Virus record (IMG/VR): IMGVR_UViG_3300009488_000008
Location: 1 to 41,109 of that record
Strand: one strand, 5' to 3'
Source: a virus
DNA: 41,109 bases
Every line of letters begins with the position of its first letter. Position 1 is the stretch's first letter. The translations under genes were made by a program, and so were the position numbers. The notes below the pieces were generated by a model that saw only the letters and a list, made by a program, of their open reading frames with translations, was not told where the DNA came from and ran no database searches. This document shows positions 22,132 to 29,698 of this stretch, in pieces.

Positions 22132-22481
22132 TTTTTTACGAAATTATCCAGATTTATGGCGTAAAGATAAACCTTCCATCCGAGCATTGTCGCCTCGCCC
22201 TTGAGCTTCGCAGAGAGCAAGGGACGAAGATGTCGCTGCTTGGTCTCTTTGTCGAGAGGAATCTTTTTGCCACCCTTTTCCAGATTCCACTCCTGGATGC
22301 ACTCAAGAATCGAGTTCGTGATGTTCGCCCTGCCTTCGCTGAAAATATAATCCAACGTATCGAAAGCATAGATGGGGCTCATTTTGAGCTTAATCTCCGG
22401 CGGGTCCAGGAGTTTATTGTCCTCGAATTCGAACCTCACCCACTCGGAAAAGGGTTTAAGTTCCTTCTTCAATTCTGGCAT
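22128..22481 (-). CDS. Tail assembly chaperone G-part, 117 aa
   Basis: Immediately downstream of the tail tube genes and upstream of the tape measure, this acidic/helical protein (FSEWVRFEFEDNKLLDPPEI, LDYIFSEGRANITNSILECI) ends ...NFVKN-TAG just after a run of six A residues. It is the more abundant product of a frameshifted chaperone pair that coats the tape measure during tail assembly. Confidence 0.8.
   Translation of the reverse strand: MPELKKELKPFSEWVRFEFEDNKLLDPPEIKLKMSPIYAFDTLDYIFSEGRANITNSILECIQEWNLEKGGKKIPLDKETKQRHLRPLLSAKLKGEATMLGWKVYLYAINLDNFVKN
22131..22137 (-). promoter_or_regulatory. -1 ribosomal frameshift slippery site
   Basis: On the minus strand the codons GTA AAA AAT TAG contain the heptamer A AAA AAT in the correct X XXY YYZ phase, directly before the G stop. 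Slipping back one base joins the G-part to a long open frame lacking its own start. Confidence 0.8.
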
Positions 22482-22541
22482 TCAAAAGCCTCCGTTAAAA
22501 TGGGATAGTCAAGAACCCTTCGGAGTTCGTTATATCCTTGA

Positions 22542-23576
22542 CTACGCCAACATGTCCGCTGTGCGCTTGTTCTGCACCTTCAGCTGAACGGGTTTTGTGA
22601 TCCCCGACATGCCCGTCGGCGCGGCGTCAGCCTCAAGCCCCCTCAGGGTGATTGTCGCGGGGATGATGTTCTCGTCCGGATAATCCACGTCCTCAATCTT
22701 CAAGCGAGGGAATTCGAATTTGAAGAAGTAGTAAGAGGTACCCGTAATCAGCGCGCCCGTGAATATCAGGTCAGCCTTCTTCTCGTTCTCAGAGGTCCAG
22801 TCACCGAAATAAACATCATTCACGTTGTCCATGCGATTCAGTTCCAGCGTCAGTTTGATTGCGATCTTCCCTTCCTCAAGCGCCTCAATAATAGAGTCCG
22901 ATCCACCCTCATGCTCGCCGCCTTCAGGCTTCCGTTCAATCTCGAGCGTGAAGTTCTTGACCTTGATCGCGTCGTCGCCATCAAGCGCATCTCCAGCCTG
23001 AGCGTTCATCCTGAACACCAACTGCTTTTTAAGAACGCGGTTATGCTTATCGGGGACAGTGACCGAAGCAAGAGTCGTGACAATCGCCGAATCATCGATG
23101 ACTTTGTCGCCCTTGAGATCGACCGTAAGTTTGAGCTTTCCTCCGTCCATCGTAAACGTCAACTTATAAGGTTTCGCGCTCGGCACGACGTGGTATTTAT
23201 CATGCTTCTCCGTCGCATAGGTGCCGAAGAGTGCTGCAATGGTATTCGCCAACGTGAGCGTGTGTAGCCGCGCAGTTCCCTCTGGCGTAGAGGGTGCGCC
23301 TGCCGCCCCAAATACTTGAGCGACAATGGGTCCCAGACCTTCGTAGCGGGCATCAAATTCGAGCGAGAAGTCTACGGGATCGAAATCACCCAAATCAAGA
23401 TCGCTCTCGAATGCACTCACGGGCGACTCCTCGGGAATCATAGCGATGGCCTGCTTTATTGCCCCCGCATTGAGGGGCAAGATTCCATTCCCTGCGGCAT
23501 TGGGGTCAATCTCCGTGCCCCAGGCGCTGGCCTTCTTCCAGGCGCTTTTGTTTAATCGTTTCTCAATGTCTGCCAT
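22542..23576 (-). CDS. Tail tube protein, short paralogue, 344 aa
   Basis: Paralogue of the next gene: both share MADIEKR, GILPLNAGA, DFSLEFD.RYEGLGPI.AQVFG, LFGTYATEKHDK, HVVPSAKPYKLTF, VTVPDKHNR and the C-terminal FKFEFPRL..EDVDYPDE.IIPATI.LRGLEAD. The shared body is beta-rich and lies just before the chaperones, the place of the major tail protein. Unlike the long copy it lacks the two inserted domains, so it may be the basic tube subunit. AGGTAAAAATG-type ribosome site upstream. Confidence 0.75.
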   Translation of the reverse strand: MADIEKRLNKSAWKKASAWGTEIDPNAAGNGILPLNAGAIKQAIAMIPEESPVSAFESDLDLGDFDPVDFSLEFDARYEGLGPIVAQVFGAAGAPSTPEGTARLHTLTLANTIAALFGTYATEKHDKYHVVPSAKPYKLTFTMDGGKLKLTVDLKGDKVIDDSAIVTTLASVTVPDKHNRVLKKQLVFRMNAQAGDALDGDDAIKVKNFTLEIERKPEGGEHEGGSDSIIEALEEGKIAIKLTLELNRMDNVNDVYFGDWTSENEKKADLIFTGALITGTSYYFFKFEFPRLKIEDVDYPDENIIPATITLRGLEADAAPTGMSGITKPVQLKVQNKRTADMLA

Positions 23577-23595
23577 TTTTACCTCCGCATTTTAT

Positions 23596-25302
23596 TTACG
23601 CTGATAACATATCAGTCGTTCTTTTATTCATAACGCTGAGACGGATAGGCTTCGTTATGCCTGTCATCCCGTACGGGGCAGAGTCGGCCTCTAACCCCCT
23701 CAGCACTATCGTTGCCGGGATTATACTCTCATCGGGATAATCTACGTCCTCGAGCGTGAGGCGCGGGAACTCGAACTTGAAATAATAATCATACGGGCTC
23801 TCAATCTCAGCGCCCGTGAAGACAATGTCCATCTTCTTCTCGTTCCCTGCCTTCCAGTCGGCGAAATAGGCATCGTTTGCGTCATCCATGCGATTAAACT
23901 CGAGCGTGAGCTTCACTGTGGCTTTGCCCTCCTCCAGGGCCTCGATTATCGTCAGCGCCCCGCTCTCGTGCGCCCCGCTCTCCGTTGCCCGCTCAATCTC
24001 AAGCGTCAGGCTCTTGGCCTTGATCTCGTCGCCCGTGGCGAAGGCTGATCCGCTCACGTTGTCGGCCACGTAGGAGGCCGATCCCGCATCATCTGCCGCG
24101 TCGCTATATCCGCAGAGATCTGAGATATCCGTGGCCTTATGGGACCCAGTGTTCCAAAGCAAAGAGAACGTAGAGGAGGCAGCTATCGTGAATTTATGCG
24201 TCGACGTGGAGTAGGTTATGGTGTAAGTGAAGCCTCCGATTGCTTCCAGTTGTTTTTTTATCTCTGCGCACAACTCGGTCGAGGTATAGCTTCCGAGATC
24301 AAGCTCTGCCGTCAACTCTCCTCCGCCTTCTGCGAAATCGATGTGTTTATTCGTGGCCACTACGTCGAACATTCTATTCGCTACGGCGTTTAACCTCAGC
24401 ACGGCCTGTCGCAAGAGTATCCGATTATGCTTATCCGGCACGGTCACAGAACCGAGATTGGCTATGACGCCCGAGTTGTCGATCAGCTCATCACCTTTGA
24501 GATCTGCCGTGAGTTTAAGTTTGCCGGCATCGATGCCAAAGGTCAGTTTGTAGGGTTTGGCCGAAGGCACGACGTGAATCTTATCGTGCTTCTCTGTCGC
24601 ATAGGTGCCAAACAATCCGCTCGTCTTAGCCCTCAAATCCAGCACATGAAGATAGGCTGCCGTGGCCCCTTGTTGCGTCGGCCCTCCCTTTGGGTAATGA
24701 AAGCGCGTGTAGTCTGCCGCATAGGTCGCAGCGCCCGTGTCGTTAGCAGCGTCGCTATATCCACAGAGGTCTGAGATGTCGGCTGCTTTGTTTGTTCCCG
24801 TGTCCCAGCGAATCGTGAAATTCGAGGGTGCCGCTATGGTAAATTTCCGAGTGGCTTTGGAATACGAGACCACATAGGCCAATGCTCCCTCCGCTCTCAT
24901 TAGAGTCTGTATATGCGCGCACAAGGCATCTGCGGTGTATGTTCCGAGCGTCAGCGTAGCCGTTAGCTCTGCGCCCCCCTCGTCGAAGTCGATATACTTG
25001 CACGTGGCGGCCACGACGAACCTCTCGTCCGTCCCAAAGACCTGCGCCAGGATCGGCCCCAGACCCTCGTAGCGTCCGTCGAACTCCAAGGAGAAGTCCA
25101 CCGGGTCCTTGTGTACGATATCCAGATCGCTCTCCATGGCGCTCACCGCCGACTCCTCCTCGACGAGAGGAACCGCGAGCTTCAGCGCGCCCGCATTGAG
25201 CGGGAGGATTCCAAGTAACGCCACATTTACGTCGACCTCCGTGCCCCACACGAGGGCAGGCTTAAAGGCCGCCTTATTTACTCTTTTCTCTATGTCTGCC
25301 AT
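23596..25302 (-). CDS. Tail tube protein, long paralogue with two inserted copies of one domain, 568 aa
   Basis: The same scaffold as the short paralogue, interrupted twice by a roughly 105-residue domain: residues 94-198 (KYIDFDEGGAELTATLTLGT ... DISDLCGYSDAANDTGAATY) and residues 311-416 (KHIDFAEGGGELTAELDLGS ... DISDLCGYSDAADDAGSASY). This domain is one I recognise from many phage virion proteins. The inserts fall where the short copy has small loops, so they probably project from the tube. It may be a minor, decorated tube subunit, the first or last rings, or the main tube protein. Confidence 0.75.
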   Translation of the reverse strand: MADIEKRVNKAAFKPALVWGTEVDVNVALLGILPLNAGALKLAVPLVEEESAVSAMESDLDIVHKDPVDFSLEFDGRYEGLGPILAQVFGTDERFVVAATCKYIDFDEGGAELTATLTLGTYTADALCAHIQTLMRAEGALAYVVSYSKATRKFTIAAPSNFTIRWDTGTNKAADISDLCGYSDAANDTGAATYAADYTRFHYPKGGPTQQGATAAYLHVLDLRAKTSGLFGTYATEKHDKIHVVPSAKPYKLTFGIDAGKLKLTADLKGDELIDNSGVIANLGSVTVPDKHNRILLRQAVLRLNAVANRMFDVVATNKHIDFAEGGGELTAELDLGSYTSTELCAEIKKQLEAIGGFTYTITYSTSTHKFTIAASSTFSLLWNTGSHKATDISDLCGYSDAADDAGSASYVADNVSGSAFATGDEIKAKSLTLEIERATESGAHESGALTIIEALEEGKATVKLTLEFNRMDDANDAYFADWKAGNEKKMDIVFTGAEIESPYDYYFKFEFPRLTLEDVDYPDESIIPATIVLRGLEADSAPYGMTGITKPIRLSVMNKRTTDMLSA

Positions 25303-25498
25303 TTGATTTCACCTTTGCCTTTTTCATGGATTTTTTCTTCGCAGGCTTGACCTTCTCGCACCATCCATCTCGCTCCCAATTAGCGATAATGTCGGGATGA
25401 ATTCCCCTCTCTCCGGGATCAAATACATCGCCTGCCTCGAATGGGCCGTAGTCCGTATATTGCTTCTCGCGAACCCATTTATAAAGTTGATTATTCAT
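25274..25498 (-). CDS. Small head-tail region protein, 74 aa
   Basis: ATG 25498 (MNNQLYKWVREKQYTDYGPF) has GTGAGGTG upstream. An N-terminal beta-like segment (EAGDVFDPGERGIHPDIIAN) is followed by a Lys-rich tail. It overlaps the start of the long tail tube gene by 29 bases. No known domain. Confidence 0.6.
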   Translation of the reverse strand: MNNQLYKWVREKQYTDYGPFEAGDVFDPGERGIHPDIIANWERDGWCEKVKPAKKKSMKKAKVKSNGRHREKSK

Positions 25499-25508
25499 AA
25501 CGCCCACC

Positions 25509-25715
25509 TCACTTCAGAATCTTGAAATATAGCCGGTCCAGATTCGCCTCCATTGCCTTCGGAGACGTGATGAAATCATGCCAGAACTGCTTGCGCTTCG
25601 CCTTCGACCAGCCCAAGACCTTTGTCATGTAGATGTTCAGCCACTGGTGGAAAAGCGTGAGCTTCTTGAGTCGTCTTTTGAAGCGCCAGTTTTTGAATTT
25701 CTTAATTAATTTCAT
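25509..25715 (-). CDS. Hypothetical basic late protein, 68 aa
   Basis: ATG 25715 overlaps the upstream TGA (TGATG). The product is Lys/Arg/Trp-rich and helical (KNWRFKRRLKKLTLFHQWLN, GWSKAKRKQFWHDF). Position between tail terminator and tube genes; no function recognised. Confidence 0.6.
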   Translation of the reverse strand: MKLIKKFKNWRFKRRLKKLTLFHQWLNIYMTKVLGWSKAKRKQFWHDFITSPKAMEANLDRLYFKILK

Positions 25716-26197
25716 CACAGTTCCCCAAAGTCTCCTGTGGATATCACTTTCACCCTCTGCTCAAAGTAACCGAAGCCCTGTGAGCTGAGGTATCCGTTAT
25801 CCGTGGTGGGGGGTTCCTCGAAGGTCGTTTGCACGCCCAGCGCTCCGAGGCTGCCCGCCGCGCCACTCTTAGAGTCATCGTTAATGGCTTTCTGGATGTC
25901 GCGGATCGCCCGCTCAAGTGGCGTCACGGTGTCCGAGTTGTGTTTGACATAGCCTTTTATGTTAATGAACCAGTGTTCGTCGTAGAGATCCGTGCCAGCG
26001 AACTCCGTCCGCCCGCCACTGTCCCGAAAGACCATATACAGAGGCTTATCGGCCTTCACGCTCGCCTCCTCCCAGTGGACGAACTTCTTCTCCACCGCAT
26101 AAGGCGTATAGAAGTAATCGTCCCCTGCCACGATGGCTTTGAGGACAGTTATTATCCGCTCAATTATCCGTAGCGAGAGTGGCGCTGTCGGGCTCAT
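25715..26197 (-). CDS. Putative tail terminator / tail completion protein, 160 aa
   Basis: It follows the gp10-like gene and precedes the tail tube genes, the standard place of the tail terminator. The fold looks alpha then beta: IERIITVLKAIVAGDDYFYT, then strands (KPLYMVFRDSGGRTEF, HWFINIKGYVKH), TPLERAIRDIQKAI and a C-terminal FEQRVKVIST. That pattern resembles gpU-type proteins. Coupled to the upstream gene by a four-base overlap. Confidence 0.6.
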   Translation of the reverse strand: MSPTAPLSLRIIERIITVLKAIVAGDDYFYTPYAVEKKFVHWEEASVKADKPLYMVFRDSGGRTEFAGTDLYDEHWFINIKGYVKHNSDTVTPLERAIRDIQKAINDDSKSGAAGSLGALGVQTTFEEPPTTDNGYLSSQGFGYFEQRVKVISTGDFGEL

Positions 26198-26676
26198 TTG
26201 AATCCCATCTCCTTCATAATATCGTTCTTTAATTTAAGCTCATCCAACAGATGAAGCTCATCCTTCACGGCAAGTCGGAACCACTTGAACTCGGGGATGA
26301 TCACTTCCTTCTTCAGCCGGATAGAGCCATCGGGCATCGGGATTGCAAGATACGGCGCAGTCTTCGGTCTGATAATCCCGCCCTTATCCAAGATCTCTGC
26401 ATACTTTACGCTACTCTTTCCGAGGCCTATTCCCGTGCCAAGGATCAGTTCAAAGAGCTCTGCCCGGCGCTCAAGCTCGTGGCCCACGTTCCGGCCCAGC
26501 GCACCCGTGGGATTGGCCCACTTGTATTTTCCAACCACCTCGCCCGTCGCATTCCTCTTCGCCTGTTTTATAACCTGACCGGCGAAGTGCACGAGCGTGT
26601 TCTCTATCGCCTCGGGCATCCGTTTCAGCTTCGCGGTTTTTCGCTTCGCTCCACGGATGTCAACAATCTGCCTCAT
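26194..26676 (-). CDS. HK97 gp10-like tail/neck protein, 160 aa
   Basis: The run RKTAKLKRMPEAIENTLVHF, then AGQVIKQAKRNA, TGALGRNV and YAEILDKGGIIRPKTAPYLA fits the HK97 gp10 family of tail completion proteins. It acts in joining the tail to the head. ATG 26676 overlaps a preceding TGA. Confidence 0.75.
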   Translation of the reverse strand: MRQIVDIRGAKRKTAKLKRMPEAIENTLVHFAGQVIKQAKRNATGEVVGKYKWANPTGALGRNVGHELERRAELFELILGTGIGLGKSSVKYAEILDKGGIIRPKTAPYLAIPMPDGSIRLKKEVIIPEFKWFRLAVKDELHLLDELKLKNDIMKEMGFK

Positions 26677-26741
26677 AACGCCTTCCTTGTATATTTTCTA
26701 AGCACATCCTCCACGTAGGGTAAGATGTTCTTCTCTGTCAT
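26673..26741 (-). CDS. Ultra-small coupled ORF, 22 aa
   Basis: The frame MTEKNILPYVEDVLRKYTRK-AL fills the 61-base gap between two structural genes. Its ATG overlaps the stop upstream and its TGA overlaps the ATG downstream, both as ATGA. It may be a real micro-gene, a remnant of a head-closure gene, or a device keeping ribosomes moving between cistrons. Confidence 0.4.
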   Translation of the reverse strand: MTEKNILPYVEDVLRKYTRKAL

Positions 26742-27502
26742 TTTTGATATCGAGCCATCGCCGAAGCTACGAGAGAGTTCTCCGTGTTCCTTCTTTGTCG
26801 CCTTTTATGTTCGATGGCCACCTGCTCGTTGCAGGCGAGCTTGAGGTCGTCGGGAATCCCCGAGCATTGCTCCGCCGAACCCGCAGGCTCGTTCACGGTC
26901 AGAACATTAGGGTTACCATCGGTTATGCTGACTTCCTCGTTGTCTGCGAACTCGCCCGTGATGGAGACGAACTCAACATATCCCACGGCATCCTCTCCTG
27001 CCCAGGTCCCGCTGGCGACTTTAATTGCCGATACGACGCCCGAGCCAGAGGCGCTCGTGAGCGTCTTGCCTATCGCCGGCTCCTCGGAGCCTGAGTCGAA
27101 TGCCATCCTCGAGACATCGGCCCAGCCCGCTTTGTATGTGAGCTTGATATTCCTCCGGATATCGGCCCAGATGCCCGCCTCCTTCCAGAGGATGCCCCAC
27201 TCGTAATCGACGGTGAAGTGCGTGTTCTCCGTCAGCGTGGCCCCTGCCTCCGTTATCTCGGAGATTGAGACCACAGGGAAATTCGGAAGCAGGAGATACG
27301 TTTTGCCCGAGCCGTCGAGGTATTTATCCGTATACGTAGTCTCTTTGAGCTGCTTGTCTCCCTGACCTCTCAATATCCCTTCGATTAAAGTGGAGATGGC
27401 GTTTATGAGAATCTCCAGAAGAGAGTCCTGCTCCGTGCCTGCCTCCTCCTGATAGACCTTCTGCTCCTGGAGTGTGACGATCGCATTCGCTTCAAGGGTC
27501 AT
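26738..27502 (-). CDS. Head-tail connector protein (gp6-like), 254 aa
   Basis: The N-terminal half is helical (NAIVTLQEQKVYQEEAGTEQ, LLEILINAISTLIEGILRGQ) then gives strands (TYLLLPNFPVVSISEITEAG, IKLTYKAGWAD), and the last 40 residues (PDDLKLACNEQVAIEHKRRQ) resume the helix of gp6-like adaptors. Between them residues about 135-200 hold an extra beta domain (IGKTLTSASGSGVVSAIKVA) likely exposed at the neck. Confidence 0.7.
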   Translation of the reverse strand: MTLEANAIVTLQEQKVYQEEAGTEQDSLLEILINAISTLIEGILRGQGDKQLKETTYTDKYLDGSGKTYLLLPNFPVVSISEITEAGATLTENTHFTVDYEWGILWKEAGIWADIRRNIKLTYKAGWADVSRMAFDSGSEEPAIGKTLTSASGSGVVSAIKVASGTWAGEDAVGYVEFVSITGEFADNEEVSITDGNPNVLTVNEPAGSAEQCSGIPDDLKLACNEQVAIEHKRRQRRNTENSLVASAMARYQK

Positions 27503-27506
27503 TGCT

Positions 27507-28751
27507 CTATCTCCTTCTCCTCGTCGTTATTAGTTGAGGGGGCTTATCGTCCACTCTCCCCGCAGGGGCTTGGCCTATAAGACGAGGCTTTTCCTCTTCA
27601 TCGGTCTCGCGAGGCGGGAATACCATCGGGTCCCACGTGCGCAAGGCCCTGCTCGTTGGAACCAGAGAGAAAGCAATCTCGCCCGAGTATAGCCTACTCA
27701 ACATCAACGAATGCTCGGGCAGGATCGACAGCGGAATCTCTCCGTTATAAACAAACTCCGTCAGCTGCGCTATCAACTCGTAGACCGAGGCCGGAAGAAG
27801 GGCCAGCCCGATCTCGCCGTTGTAGAATTTCTCCATCATAGAGTCGCAGGAGGGAAGAATTGAGAGCGACATAGCACCCGCATAAACGGCCTCCACGAGA
27901 GCACTGTAGGTCGGCAGCATCACTAAACCGACGTCGCCATTGTAGAGGAATTCATTCGCCTCACCTTCCGTTAGCTCGTAAATTGAGTTGGGCAGGAGCA
28001 CGAGTCCGACGTCACCTCCGTACGCCTTCTCGAGAACCGCTTTCTCGAAATCGGGTAGCATCATCAACGGAGTCTCCCCACCATAGACCCTGTCAAGCGC
28101 CGAGATATAGCCAGGAAGCGCCATGAGGCCGACGTTGCCTAAGTAAACCCGATCGAGGGAGGAGATATAAGAGGGGAGCAGATTAACTGCCACATCGCCA
28201 CCGTAGATCATGCCCAGAATTCCTTTCGGCATATCGGGAGTTGGAGTCAATGGAACGTTTCCAGCGTAGATGAATTCTCCGCCTGACGTATAATCAACAT
28301 TCCACTCGACCGCCCCGACTTCAATTGTGGCCCTCTTGGCCGGCGCACCTCCTGCTTTCGTTCCATAGATTCGACACTCGACAAGACTACCATCCGGCGT
28401 TCCAAGTTCATTCGCATTCCAAGTAAAAGCGAGAACCGTATCCGTTGTGATGTCAATATCAGAACCCGCGCGAATCAAGATACCGTTTTCGTATAACTCC
28501 ACTCGCGCCGTGGGAGTGCCCGTGCCTCCAAACTTTCTAACCAGGGCACGGAATTCCTGAAGATCGGCTCCGATGTTGGGTGCACCCGTAGGCGTAGGAA
28601 AGCTCACTCGACAGATGGAATTTGCATTGTTGCTAATCGCTGTCAGCCAAGCACCATCTGGAGAGTCGGGATCATCCTGAATGTCCGCAACAACCCCATT
28701 GAGGTTAGTCTGGACTATAAGGACATCCGGAGCCTTTCGCTCGGTTGCCAT
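27507..28751 (-). CDS. Virion protein with ten YxG beta repeats, 414 aa
   Basis: Residues 1-155 form a jelly-roll-like domain I recognise from other phage structural proteins (QTNLNGVVADIQDDPDSPDG, RVELYENGILI, FTWNANELGTPDGSLVECR, EVGAVEWNV). Residues 160-375 are ten repeats of 20-25 residues with core Y-x-G-(D/E/N)-(V/I)-x-L-x-x-LP, such as VYGGETPLMMLP and FVYNGEIPLSILP. The end is charged. It is encoded between head and tail genes and is probably a head or neck decoration or fibre. Confidence 0.65.
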   Translation of the reverse strand: MATERKAPDVLIVQTNLNGVVADIQDDPDSPDGAWLTAISNNANSICRVSFPTPTGAPNIGADLQEFRALVRKFGGTGTPTARVELYENGILIRAGSDIDITTDTVLAFTWNANELGTPDGSLVECRIYGTKAGGAPAKRATIEVGAVEWNVDYTSGGEFIYAGNVPLTPTPDMPKGILGMIYGGDVAVNLLPSYISSLDRVYLGNVGLMALPGYISALDRVYGGETPLMMLPDFEKAVLEKAYGGDVGLVLLPNSIYELTEGEANEFLYNGDVGLVMLPTYSALVEAVYAGAMSLSILPSCDSMMEKFYNGEIGLALLPASVYELIAQLTEFVYNGEIPLSILPEHSLMLSRLYSGEIAFSLVPTSRALRTWDPMVFPPRETDEEEKPRLIGQAPAGRVDDKPPQLITTRRRR

Positions 28752-28765
28752 TCTGCCTCCTTAAA

Positions 28766-29221
28766 TTATTGAACAGTGACTTTCGGCGTAACCTTCACGC
28801 TCCATCCATCATTGACCGTGTAGGGTCCATCCGAGAAGTGCTCGACGTTTATCAAAAGCCCAGCGGTTCCGGTCAAGGCTGTGGTCACGAAATAGCCGTA
28901 GACCTCGCCCCAAGCTCCGCCTGCGGCTTCAAATAGCTTCTGTACGTTCAGGAATTCGCCCTTCGTTGCCTGCTCCGTCCAATCGCCGTCTGCGAGTTGA
29001 ATCCTCGCATAGCCATTGGCAGCCGGGACTTCTGTGAGATCACCTACAACTGCATCCTCTGCCGGTTCGGTCACATCCAGGTAGAGTCCGAGATAGAACC
29101 CTGCGGGCCGGGCTTGTCCTTTCAGGTAGACGTTGCCCACATCTGTCTCACCCTCGTTGCACCACTTCCCTGCCATGCCGAACACAAGCATCAAGATTGC
29201 TAATAGCATTAACCAGTCCAT
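28766..29221 (-). CDS. Structural protein, 151 aa
   Basis: Residues 1-18 are hydrophobic. The rest has the pattern FYLGLYLDV, GDLTEVPAANGYARIQLADG, then AAGGAWGEVYGYFVT, which recurs in small virion proteins encoded next to capsid genes. Predicted beta-rich. Start ATG 29221 is preceded by GAGGAGGATTAG. The hydrophobic start could mean membrane targeting or a buried helix. Confidence 0.55.
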   Translation of the reverse strand: MDWLMLLAILMLVFGMAGKWCNEGETDVGNVYLKGQARPAGFYLGLYLDVTEPAEDAVVGDLTEVPAANGYARIQLADGDWTEQATKGEFLNVQKLFEAAGGAWGEVYGYFVTTALTGTAGLLINVEHFSDGPYTVNDGWSVKVTPKVTVQ

Positions 29222-29245
29222 TCTAATCCTCCTCTGTGTGCCTTT

Positions 29246-29608
29246 TTACTTCGTCTCCGAGGGACCGGGATGATCACGGACCTCCTCGGCTGCCCCGCTC
29301 TTCAGCCAGGCTCTGGCCGTGTCGACAGAGACGTCCTTTCCCACCACATAGGTCTGCGACTTGGAGTAGGATGCGTCCTGATTCGCAAGGCCCATGAGCA
29401 TCCTGATTCTCTTGGGAGCGGGTGCGACCTTCGGTTTTGCCTCTTTGGTGACCTTTGCTTTCGCAGTTGCCTTCTCGGCCTTCTTCTCCTTCTTCGTCTT
29501 CTCTTTCGGCTCTGGCTCGACCTTCGCCGTCGGATCAACCGTCGGTTCCTTGCTCTCTTCTGGCTCCTTGATCTTTGTTTCCTCGGCCTTTGTTTCTTTT
29601 GTCTCCAT
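29246..29608 (-). CDS. Head-region protein with K/E-rich leader, 120 aa
   Basis: Residues 1-65 are a disordered, Lys/Glu/Pro/Ala-rich segment. Residues 66-115 form a small domain (RMLMGLANQDASYSKSQTYV then DTARAWLKSGAAEEV) like short phage head-tail genes that place a one-domain protein after the capsid gene. GGAGATTTATAG precedes the ATG. Confidence 0.6.
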   Translation of the reverse strand: METKETKAEETKIKEPEESKEPTVDPTAKVEPEPKEKTKKEKKAEKATAKAKVTKEAKPKVAPAPKRIRMLMGLANQDASYSKSQTYVVGKDVSVDTARAWLKSGAAEEVRDHPGPSETK

Positions 29609-29633
29609 TCTATAAATCTCCTTTAAAGGGAAT

Positions 29634-29661
29634 CAGGAGGGGCCGTGAAAGCCCCCTCCTG
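29634..29661 (-). terminator. Strong hairpin after the capsid genes (attenuator or processing site)
   Basis: A perfect 9-bp stem CAGGAGGGG/CCCCTCCTG closes a 10-base loop (29634-29642 with 29653-29661). It lies in the 90-base gap after the 272-residue head protein. The transcript after it is only mildly U-rich, so it is better read as an attenuator or an mRNA-stabilising hairpin than as a full terminator. Confidence 0.5.
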
Positions 29662-29698
29662 CTATTGCTAAGTGCAATTCTACCTGTCTCTGGTTCAA

